A stretch of 17,180 nt of DNA from Spirochaetota bacterium. Its GTDB lineage: Bacteria; Spirochaetota; JAHITG01. The notes below the pieces were generated by a model that saw only the letters and a list, made by a program, of their open reading frames with translations, did no database searches and had not been told where the DNA came from. Both the position numbers and the translations under genes were made by a program. Location of the stretch: the NCBI GenBank assembly GCA_018817865.1, contig JAHITG010000508.1:1-17180 (forward strand), given 5' to 3'. Of the stretch, positions 8,208-15,845 are shown piece after piece. Position 1 is the stretch's first letter, and each line of letters starts with the position of its first letter.

Positions 8208-9272
8208 TTAACGAATAGCCCGTTTAATATAAAATTCTTTCAGAACCTTCTGGGCCGGCTTGTTCATCGGGGTCAATTCAGTATCTTCTTCACCTCCTGC
8301 AGACAGGTCCTTTTGCCAATCCCACCAGAAGATACCCCTCATCCAGGAAAGATCCTGAAAAGCCAGGAATGTCCCTTTATAACAATCAGCCTGGAGCTGC
8401 AGATTAACCGGCGTAAGGTCCCACCGCCATGGTTCCGCTGCCGACCCTTCGGCCGAGGAAAAACCTGCTTCCGCAAAAAATATATCTTTTTTTATCCTCT
8501 TTCGAAAATCATTCAGTTTTTTTATCCAGTTTACTTCATAATAACCTGTCATCTCACAATTCGTCCAGGCCATTCTTATATCCAAAGCTGAAATACGGTC
8601 CCCGCCGTGAAGGGGAAAATAGGCATCAACACCAATATAATCCAGCTCATCCCAGAATGAGACATTTTCGTATTCATCCCAGTTCGCACAGTATATGAGT
8701 TTACCCGGATATGCTTTTCTTAACTCTTTAATAATATCTTTCCAGGTATCGTAATGCTCATTTCCTGATAAAGACTTTAATTCACATCCCACAGAGAACA
8801 TCTCAATATTCTTTTCCCCGGCCAGAGCTGCATAGGGAAGCAGCATCTTTCTGTAACTTTTAAACCACTTTCCAACATTATCAGGCATAAATTTTCCACG
8901 CCAGATATTATCTCTGGAATCAACATTTACCTTTAAAAAAACTTTCATGCCATATTTTCCTGCACTATCGATAATACTTCTGACAGCATTGTCAGAAGGA
9001 GTTTTCCGGCGGTCCCGATAGATCGAGGAAGAAGTCCTTCTGTCCTGATAGACCCACAGATTGACAGCAATATAATTTACATTCAATTCCTTTAACTTTT
9101 TCAGAGAACTATTAAAATTAAAGTATCCCGTCCGCGACCAGTCTGTCAGTGACATGCAGTAATTTGTAAAAGGGGTGACATCCATTTTAAATAATTGGAA
9201 AAAAAATAGTATAAAAAAAAGAATCCATAAGCCTTTACTGTACAAGTTTGAATAGGTCTGCCTTGTATTCAT
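8208..9272 (-). CDS. GH113-like glycoside hydrolase, membrane-anchored
   Basis: A 354-residue protein with an N-terminal hydrophobic segment (about 14-29, GLWILFFILFFFQLF), a signal anchor or uncleaved signal. The rest is a (beta/alpha)8 clan GH-A-like hydrolase most similar to family GH113, whose characterised members include beta-1,4-mannanases. Likely acid/base Glu164 sits in MFSVGCEL and likely nucleophile Glu268 in IFFAEAGFSS; both are at strand ends as in clan GH-A. Aromatic residues in IFWWDW near the C-terminus fit substrate binding. No carbohydrate-binding domain is present. Substrate is unknown; mannan or a self-made surface polysaccharide are both possible. ATG 9272 is chosen; a TTG at 9284 would add four residues and has an AGGG at suitable distance, so the start is uncertain. 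It is the first gene of the minus-strand group and divergent from the giant repeat gene. Confidence 0.85.
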   Translation of the reverse strand: MNTRQTYSNLYSKGLWILFFILFFFQLFKMDVTPFTNYCMSLTDWSRTGYFNFNSSLKKLKELNVNYIAVNLWVYQDRRTSSSIYRDRRKTPSDNAVRSIIDSAGKYGMKVFLKVNVDSRDNIWRGKFMPDNVGKWFKSYRKMLLPYAALAGEKNIEMFSVGCELKSLSGNEHYDTWKDIIKELRKAYPGKLIYCANWDEYENVSFWDELDYIGVDAYFPLHGGDRISALDIRMAWTNCEMTGYYEVNWIKKLNDFRKRIKKDIFFAEAGFSSAEGSAAEPWRWDLTPVNLQLQADCYKGTFLAFQDLSWMRGIFWWDWQKDLSAGGEEDTELTPMNKPAQKVLKEFYIKRAIR

Positions 9273-9282
9273 TTCTGTACCC

Positions 9283-9310
9283 AATATATTGATCCCTATT
9301 CTCTTTTCAA
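9283..9310 (-). promoter_or_regulatory. weak candidate promoter for the minus-strand gene group
   Basis: TTGAAA (9310-9305) is followed after 16 bases by TATATT (9288-9283) on the minus strand. Transcription would begin only a few bases before ATG 9272, which fits the absence of a good ribosome binding site there but leaves the TTG start at 9284 outside the message. The region is AT-rich and chance matches are likely. Confidence 0.3.
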
Positions 9311-9348
9311 ATTATTATTACTATTCACTTTTTATGAAATAAAAGCTG

Positions 9349-9376
9349 TTGACAAACGGTTCAATTTTAATATTAT
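9349..9376 (+). promoter_or_regulatory. sigma-70-like promoter of the giant repeat gene
   Basis: A perfect TTGACA (9349-9354) is followed after 16 bases by TATTAT (9371-9376), with a leader of about 30 bases. AAGGGG (9397-9402), eight bases before ATG 9411, is the ribosome binding site. Spacing and boxes match those of the promoter at 3749, suggesting the same housekeeping sigma factor. Confidence 0.65.
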
Positions 9377-9410
9377 TAAAGGTATACAAAACCTGTAAGG
9401 GGTCTGTGAC

Positions 9411-12400
9411 ATGCCAAAATTCATTAAAAGGATCTATTCAGTCTTTGTGATTCTGATCTTATTATCCTCTGTTCTGTATGCAGTAAGACCAAATATTTAT
9501 CTGGACAGGGTCATTGATGATGACGCACAAATCGGAACAGGTAACCCGCCGAATCCCGGTACATCCCAGCTTAACTTCTTCCCGGATCTGAATAATTCAG
9601 CGGACAGTATGGTTTTCGTTGTCAGCGTGACAAACACACCCGGATGGACAAGTGGAGATTACAGGCTTACTATTGATATTAACAAAGATGGATTATATAA
9701 TTCTTCAGACTGGCAAATCAGCGGATCGATCACCAGCGGAAAAACTAACCTGCTCCTCTGGAAGGGCTATAACTCAAGTGATCCGGGTTCTGAGGGAAAT
9801 TATCCATGGATCGTTCCCAGTGGTATTTATATCATACAATGTATCATTGATTCTAATTACAACTCTTCTCTGAATGACGCTCCTGTAACCAATTATATTA
9901 ATGCAGCTCCTTACAGCTCTGTCTTGAGCGGAAAAATGAACATCACCAATTCTACCAATACTTCCCAGGTCTCTCTCGAAGAAGCCGGTGGATCTGCAAT
10001 ACGCTATTCCAAGCCTGTCTCCAATGGCGAGACTTATCTGATCTATGGCCTCAGGTCTGCCAATTATTTCGGTCAGTACCTGTTTGCCCGGAACAATTCC
10101 CTTCCTTCTGTGAACGGCAATAATATATTCGGATCGAATAACCACATTATTAATCTTACATCAGGAAGTAATACACAGAATATCGGCATGAATTCAGGAG
10201 GAAAAACAGAAGTAACCGGTAAAGTTTATGATTACATGTCCGGTGATGGGATCCAGGATGCAATAATCTCATTTACTCCTGACACCAATTTTGAACTCGT
10301 GGGGGCTAAAGAGATCACCTCCACCGATCCGTACGGAAATTACAGGGATTACTGCAGGGGAAACGGAAATTATATATATATCGTATCCGTACCGGGATCG
10401 CACGGTACACTGAGGGGTTCAATTGCCATTAATTCAAATAATTCTCCTATTACTCAAAACTTTTATCTGGGGCCGGCCGGGACCATCAGCATTGATATCG
10501 GGCAGACAGAATCAGGTGTAACCATTAAGATCAAGGATGCCCATACAGATACATTACTTGACCAGTTTACAACAGAAACAAACGGCACAAGAACCAGCAC
10601 ATACGCCTTTAGTGCCGGAACCTATAAGATCGAATCAGCCAGATTTTCTAATACAACCACTTCTTCCCTGTTCACTGCATGTGAAGCCTATATCACATTA
10701 CTTGACGGCGAGAGTATCAATGTAAAACTGCAGCCTGAAAAAGGATATCGGTTATGGGGAACAAATTTCAGCGTTAATGATATTATTATCCTGGTAAATG
10801 ACAATTCTATTGATTCATTGGTCTGTTCAGCAGGTGCCCGATATACATATAGTTCATATCTTCCTGAAAACACATACAAGATCACGGCTGAACCTAAATT
10901 CCCGTTTTCCGCTGAACAGCTGATCACCAATATCATGATCAGCTCCAATACCAGGCTGGATTTCAACCTGCCGACACTGACAAATTCGATCACTGTAGTA
11001 TTTTCAAATTGGGCCAACTATACCAATGGCGGAGATACAGTAATCTCCATAGGTATGAAAGACGGTATTCCATGGGTAGATAATCAAGGGCTGATAGGAT
11101 CGATCAGTTCTGTTACAAGTTCATTACTGGTTGATTCCACTAATGACAGATACAGTGTTTCCGTAGGGTATAATTCAGGAGGAGTCTCCACTATCATACA
11201 GACGAAATGTTCCAACAGGTCCGGTGATACTCTAATTTTTGACCTGGCAACAACCCCTGACAGATTATCCGGAATAGTCCTTGAAACTAACAGCACCAAT
11301 GCATTGGGCCCTTATAATCTTTTTCTTTTTTCCCAGGCAACCCAATTTGTCCATTATTTTTCCGGTTCATCGAACGGACAGTTCTCCATCTCAAATATTG
11401 CCAAACCGGGCCCTTATACTGCTATTGTTGAATTCCTGAACGACACCATGCAGCAGGCCTATGGATCAAAGTACTTTTATAATATAACAGCAAATACAAC
11501 TGTAACCCTGGAATTTGTCCGTATGATAAATAAAGACAGGGCAGCTCCCTCTATTCTGTATCTTAATCCTCCTTATAACAATAAATCAAAAGATCCCGAT
11601 ATCAGGTTTTACACTCATGACAATGGCGGAGACGGACTGGATACAAACTCCATCTCTATTGAATGGCTGAGTGGGACCGGGCTTGATTTCGGCTATCAGA
11701 CCCTCCAGAGTAACCGTGTTACTTTTTCGAACGGATGGGTCTTTTTTACCAACACGGGATTGAGTGATGCCAATACCATTAGAATAATCGTAGCTGATCT
11801 TGCATCACCCCCCAATTCCAATATCAAGACCAACAGTTTTATTATCGATACGACTCCACCCATGATCAACAGCGTAAGCATGACCGATTCTTCAGGTACA
11901 GGCGATAATATACTGGGGTGGAACGAAAGGCCCTATCATTTCACCCTTAACACGGCGGCAACAGGTAATTATACAGTCTGGCTGGATAACAGCACCAATC
12001 ATGTTTTTGATGTCGGTACAGACTGGTACCTGACCGGGCCCGGATCCAATCCGAAATTAAAAAATATCCTATTCACAAATACTATCAGTATTCTGAAAAA
12101 CCTTGAAATGAAGGATGAATTTGATAATGCATATAACTTTACTAATCTTTCTGACGGTCAGCATCAGATCATGGTCCGATTCGATGATATTCCTTCCCTG
12201 TCCGTAAATGACGGGAACATAAAACAGACCAATATACTCATTTATGTAAAAACCACTCCACTTTCTTTCATATCCGATGAAGTAAAGACCGTCAATTCCA
12301 ATACTGTTAAAGTAATGGTCAATTCGCCAATTCATTCTTTCTCCGGATTGAATATTATTGACGGCCAGTCAAACAGCATGGTGATCTCAGGCACCAATGT

Positions 12401-15400
12401 TGCGGCAACCAACATTCTTTACTTCAGTATCAACAATACGATCGCCCCCGGTGACAGAGATTTCTCTTTTCTTTCGATCAATATAAAAGATTTCGCAAAT
12501 AATTCGATACAGGGCCCGATCCCCATTAAAGACGGCATTAATCCTACTCTTTTATGGGCCAAGAGTATCACGACAAATATCATTCAGTTCCGGTTTGATG
12601 AAGTTGTGACAAATAATTACATCTCTCTCTCCAATAAAACAGTCCTCTCAACCAATAATGCCGGAACCAATATATTTTTTACGGTAACACCGAATTTTGC
12701 ACAGGGTGAATCCACCAATTTCAGCATCATCGTACACGACACTGATGGAAACACTACCAATTTCAGCGGTAAATTCACAGAGGGATTCGCTCCCCAGCTG
12801 ACAAGCACTCCCTACACGTTCGGCTCGAACAGGATCATCATGCAGTTCAACGAACCGGTTGCCCGGATACAGACCCTGAATATTGAAGCAGGAAAGACAG
12901 TTACTGCCACCAATTTCACCAGCGGCAACAGCAATATTATATTTACGGTTGTACCGAATTTCGGCCCGGATGAAATGACCAATTTTTCTATTACTGTTTC
13001 AGATTCTATCTCAAACGCTATCCTCATTAACGGCACCTATCTTGAAAAGATCAGGCCACGGTTAATATACTTCAATGTTTTTTCGACCAATGGCGCTAAA
13101 CTGAAATTCAATGAGCCTCTTGGGATCTCACAAACCAATACACCAAGTTATCAGGTAGCTTGGATCAGCAATACTACTGGAACTCCTGTAACCAACTGGG
13201 GGAACTTTCCTAATCTGATCATCACCAACATGGCAGGTAAGACCAATATCGTGGACCTCTTCTTTGCTTTACCGATCTTTCAATATGCCAGTAATGCCAT
13301 CTGTGTTGTAACAAATGTATTTGATCTTCAGACTAATATTATTGATACCAATTTCAATTCAGCAATTGATGCGAATATAATCTTTGATGCTGCACCCGGC
13401 TATCTGACAGAAGCGCGCACGATCAAGACCAATCAGATACGGTTTACATTCAACAAGGTAATTCAGGCTGTCTCTAATGTAAGCATCTCAAATAAGACTG
13501 TTTTGGGTACGAATATAAATTCCACTGAAGTGATCTTTACAGTAGGTCCTAATTTTTCAGTGAGCGAGAAAGCCAATTTCAGTTTAAGGGTTTCTGAAAC
13601 TAACATGAATGAAATAATCACCAATGGTATCTTCTCCGACGGACTGGCTCCGGGCCTCTCCAGAGCAATGACCGTAAATTCAACCAATCTGGTCTTTATT
13701 TTCAATGAGCCGGTAACAGCTGCCGGATCGATGATACAGATCAGCAATCACAGTATTATCAGGACCAATGCCAGCGGATCTAACCTGATGGTCACCATAG
13801 CAGGGACTTTTAAGAATAATGAAAGCACGAACTTTAGGATCATCGCACAGGATACAAGCTTTAATCCCACCACCAACACGGGAAAGTTTTCAGACGGCAT
13901 AGCTCCTGTGATCACCGCCAGCAACATTATTGTGATCGAAACAAATAAAGTCAGATATGAATCTTCTGAGCCGATATTCAGGGTATTAAATATCAGCTTA
14001 TCAGGAAGAACAGTTCAAAACACCAATTTCCAAAATGGACAAAGTAATGTGATCTTTACGGTCATTCCGAATTATACTACAGCGGAACTGCCCGGCTGTA
14101 CTTTATCGGTCATGGATTTCTCATCAAATATTACATCATTCACAGGAACAGGACAAGAACAGATCCGGCCCAGACTGCTTAGTTTCAATGTTCTTTCGTC
14201 CAATACCGCCCAGCTTCTCTTTTCAGAATCGATGGGAATCAGTACAACCAACAAAATGAATTATAATATGGCATGGGTCAGCAACAATGCCGGTACCTTG
14301 ATCACAAACTTTAATAATTTCCCGGTTTCTGTAAATATTTTTTCACCTGATACTGTAGTATTGACCTTCAGCCCGGCCGTTTTTAATGACGCAACCAATG
14401 CCTATTGTACCGTAACAAACCTTTATGATGTGCACAATAATATCATTGATCCCGGTTTTAGGACAGCAACGGACAGCACGATCCTATTTGATACTGCTGC
14501 TCCTACCAATGTTGTGATCATCTCTGTATCTGACCGCAACAATGATGACGGAGGTGTATTAGAGCTTAAATGGATGAGATCACAGGATGAGAGCAGTTTT
14601 AATTACTGGATTTATATTGATACAAACCCTATCACTCTTATTACCAATTCGCTATTGGCGATCAGCAATATTTCTCAAACCATTACCAATACCAATATAT
14701 CAGGTCTCTCGGATAAACAGGATTATTATGTGGCTATCATTGCTAGAGATGTGAACAACAACCAGTCCGGCCTGTCCGGATCTGCCATGAGCGGTCCAGC
14801 GTTTTCCGTGCGCAACAGGATCACTGTTTTTAATGATATCATTTATTCCAGACTGAATCTGGAGTATTACATGATCAACGATCAGGATGCAGGGGGAAAT
14901 AACATCAATTATTTCGTTAATTTTGAAGTCCCGGACAGCAACCTTATTACGCAGGCAAACAGTAAACTCAACAAAGATGTTGTTGATCTCGGGTCCGTAG
15001 ACCTGACCGCTGATACCTGTTTCATAATCACCGTATACAGGAACAGTCCAGCCGTACCGGTTACTCTTATTAGCCCGGTTTCCCTGTCCCTGCCGATCAA
15101 CACAGCTCTGGAGACATGGATGGAAAAGAGACTCGGCCTTTTCAGGTTAAACACATCCTCCATCGAATGGGAACTGGTGAAAGAAGGCACCTTTTCCGAA
15201 AAACGGTTCCAGGGTATTGCTGAAATGCTTGACGAGAACATATTCAGGATACTGGTACTGAGAAGACCTGTATTTGAGAATACAGATCATGTCATGGCCG
15301 GACCTACTCTTTATACCGGGGATTCGAATGGTATCCATTTTGTAAATCTTACCCTTCGGGCTACTATTAAAGTCTATACGGTCAACGGAACCCTCGTTGC

Positions 15401-15551
15401 CGAGCTGGAAGAGACTGACGGAGATGGACGATATATATGGGATACAAAAGGAAAATCCAGATACCTCGGAAGCGGTATTTATATTGTAAGGGTCGAAAAT
15501 TCTGATGATAAAAATGACTTTAAAGTCCTGAAGATCGCAATAGTCCGTTAA
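9411..15551 (+). CDS. giant secreted Ig-repeat protein with C-terminal FlgD/T9SS-like domain
   Basis: A 2046-residue exported protein, likely a surface fibre, adhesin or matrix protein. A classical signal peptide covers residues 1-24 (basic MPKFIKR, hydrophobic core, VLYA end). Residues about 25-260 are an unrecognised beta-rich region. A carboxypeptidase-regulatory-like fold starts near 268 (VTGKVYDYMSGDGIQDAIIS), with further such modules to about 700. Ig-like modules occupy about 712-1040. Residues 1043-1696 hold seven tandem Ig-like (SwmB/SbsA-type) units of 83-113 residues. A fibronectin-III-like module follows (about 1697-1800), then a unique region. Residues about 1964-2046 resemble the FlgD Ig-like/type-A sorting domains (IKVYTVNGTLVAEL, LGSGIYIVRVEN, VLKIAIVR end). 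It is very rich in Asn, Thr and Ser with few Cys, and has no LPXTG or other wall anchor. It has its own promoter and is transcribed away from the GH113-like gene. Ligand and secretion route are unknown. Confidence 0.93.
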   Translation: MPKFIKRIYSVFVILILLSSVLYAVRPNIYLDRVIDDDAQIGTGNPPNPGTSQLNFFPDLNNSADSMVFVVSVTNTPGWTSGDYRLTIDINKDGLYNSSDWQISGSITSGKTNLLLWKGYNSSDPGSEGNYPWIVPSGIYIIQCIIDSNYNSSLNDAPVTNYINAAPYSSVLSGKMNITNSTNTSQVSLEEAGGSAIRYSKPVSNGETYLIYGLRSANYFGQYLFARNNSLPSVNGNNIFGSNNHIINLTSGSNTQNIGMNSGGKTEVTGKVYDYMSGDGIQDAIISFTPDTNFELVGAKEITSTDPYGNYRDYCRGNGNYIYIVSVPGSHGTLRGSIAINSNNSPITQNFYLGPAGTISIDIGQTESGVTIKIKDAHTDTLLDQFTTETNGTRTSTYAFSAGTYKIESARFSNTTTSSLFTACEAYITLLDGESINVKLQPEKGYRLWGTNFSVNDIIILVNDNSIDSLVCSAGARYTYSSYLPENTYKITAEPKFPFSAEQLITNIMISSNTRLDFNLPTLTNSITVVFSNWANYTNGGDTVISIGMKDGIPWVDNQGLIGSISSVTSSLLVDSTNDRYSVSVGYNSGGVSTIIQTKCSNRSGDTLIFDLATTPDRLSGIVLETNSTNALGPYNLFLFSQATQFVHYFSGSSNGQFSISNIAKPGPYTAIVEFLNDTMQQAYGSKYFYNITANTTVTLEFVRMINKDRAAPSILYLNPPYNNKSKDPDIRFYTHDNGGDGLDTNSISIEWLSGTGLDFGYQTLQSNRVTFSNGWVFFTNTGLSDANTIRIIVADLASPPNSNIKTNSFIIDTTPPMINSVSMTDSSGTGDNILGWNERPYHFTLNTAATGNYTVWLDNSTNHVFDVGTDWYLTGPGSNPKLKNILFTNTISILKNLEMKDEFDNAYNFTNLSDGQHQIMVRFDDIPSLSVNDGNIKQTNILIYVKTTPLSFISDEVKTVNSNTVKVMVNSPIHSFSGLNIIDGQSNSMVISGTNVAATNILYFSINNTIAPGDRDFSFLSINIKDFANNSIQGPIPIKDGINPTLLWAKSITTNIIQFRFDEVVTNNYISLSNKTVLSTNNAGTNIFFTVTPNFAQGESTNFSIIVHDTDGNTTNFSGKFTEGFAPQLTSTPYTFGSNRIIMQFNEPVARIQTLNIEAGKTVTATNFTSGNSNIIFTVVPNFGPDEMTNFSITVSDSISNAILINGTYLEKIRPRLIYFNVFSTNGAKLKFNEPLGISQTNTPSYQVAWISNTTGTPVTNWGNFPNLIITNMAGKTNIVDLFFALPIFQYASNAICVVTNVFDLQTNIIDTNFNSAIDANIIFDAAPGYLTEARTIKTNQIRFTFNKVIQAVSNVSISNKTVLGTNINSTEVIFTVGPNFSVSEKANFSLRVSETNMNEIITNGIFSDGLAPGLSRAMTVNSTNLVFIFNEPVTAAGSMIQISNHSIIRTNASGSNLMVTIAGTFKNNESTNFRIIAQDTSFNPTTNTGKFSDGIAPVITASNIIVIETNKVRYESSEPIFRVLNISLSGRTVQNTNFQNGQSNVIFTVIPNYTTAELPGCTLSVMDFSSNITSFTGTGQEQIRPRLLSFNVLSSNTAQLLFSESMGISTTNKMNYNMAWVSNNAGTLITNFNNFPVSVNIFSPDTVVLTFSPAVFNDATNAYCTVTNLYDVHNNIIDPGFRTATDSTILFDTAAPTNVVIISVSDRNNDDGGVLELKWMRSQDESSFNYWIYIDTNPITLITNSLLAISNISQTITNTNISGLSDKQDYYVAIIARDVNNNQSGLSGSAMSGPAFSVRNRITVFNDIIYSRLNLEYYMINDQDAGGNNINYFVNFEVPDSNLITQANSKLNKDVVDLGSVDLTADTCFIITVYRNSPAVPVTLISPVSLSLPINTALETWMEKRLGLFRLNTSSIEWELVKEGTFSEKRFQGIAEMLDENIFRILVLRRPVFENTDHVMAGPTLYTGDSNGIHFVNLTLRATIKVYTVNGTLVAELEETDGDGRYIWDTKGKSRYLGSGIYIVRVENSDDKNDFKVLKIAIVR
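12540..14498 (+). repeat. seven tandem Ig-like units in the giant protein, with two-level order
   Basis: Units were delimited by the conserved Ala-Pro or Arg-Pro (Asn-Pro in unit 1) at their start. They begin at 12540, 12789, 13053, 13392, 13647, 13902 and 14166, giving lengths of 83, 88, 113, 85, 85, 88 and 111 residues. Each short unit carries an IRFTFNEPV-like strand, then a LSNKTV-like turn, VIFTVxPNF, then a TNFSIxVxD strand. The two long units begin with IRPRL and contain a WxSNxxGTxxTNxxNFP insertion followed by a conserved TNxxDxxxNIID end. The units are diverged at DNA level. Confidence 0.8.
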
Positions 15552-15845
15552 TTTATTAATTTACTACATTATCTTCAAAAAACACCGTTACTTATTGATT
15601 TGACATTCCATTTATATGGGTTAATTTTAATCATAAAATAGATATTTTCTTTAGCCTGGTCCGCCGGCAGAGGAAATTATTTTTTATTTTTTTATGATTA
15701 TTTCTTACTTCCGATCAAAAGACTTAAACCTACAATTTCACGGGAGAGGTGTATCTTCCTTAAAAAATAGTATTGTCTCTATATAACCATTAAAGAAAAA
15801 TAGAATTTACAACACTACTTGGTAGAAAAGTAACTTAAATTCGCC
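15552..15845. other. 294-bp intergenic region between the giant gene and the radical SAM gene
   Basis: AT-rich and without a convincing ORF. It holds the candidate terminator listed separately and a TTGACA at 15600-15605 with only a poor -10 match (TAATTT, 15622-15627), lying upstream of that terminator. No good promoter or Shine-Dalgarno could be fixed for the gene at 15846. No riboswitch consensus was recognised. Confidence 0.6.
15646..15693 (+). terminator. candidate intrinsic terminator after the giant repeat gene
   Basis: TTTCTTT-A-GCC (15646-15656) can pair with GGC-A-GAGGAAA (15666-15676) around a 9-base loop, giving ten pairs with two G-U wobbles and one A-A mismatch. A T-rich tail TTATTTTTTATTTTTTT follows directly (15677-15693). 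It lies about 95 bases after the stop codon and no other candidate is nearer. The stem is not GC-rich, so confidence is moderate. Confidence 0.5.

Noticed and set aside
12540..14498. CRISPR array or DNA-level tandem repeat
   Set aside because: The periodicity is at protein level with diverged codons; there are no identical short repeats with unique spacers.
9774..15338. Minus-strand ORFs opposite the giant repeat gene
   Set aside because: They arise from the repeated Asn/Thr codons of the coding strand and have no recognisable features or starts.
15552..15845. c-di-GMP riboswitch before the radical SAM gene
   Set aside because: Considered because of the PilZ gene nearby, but the conserved GEMM core sequences are not present.
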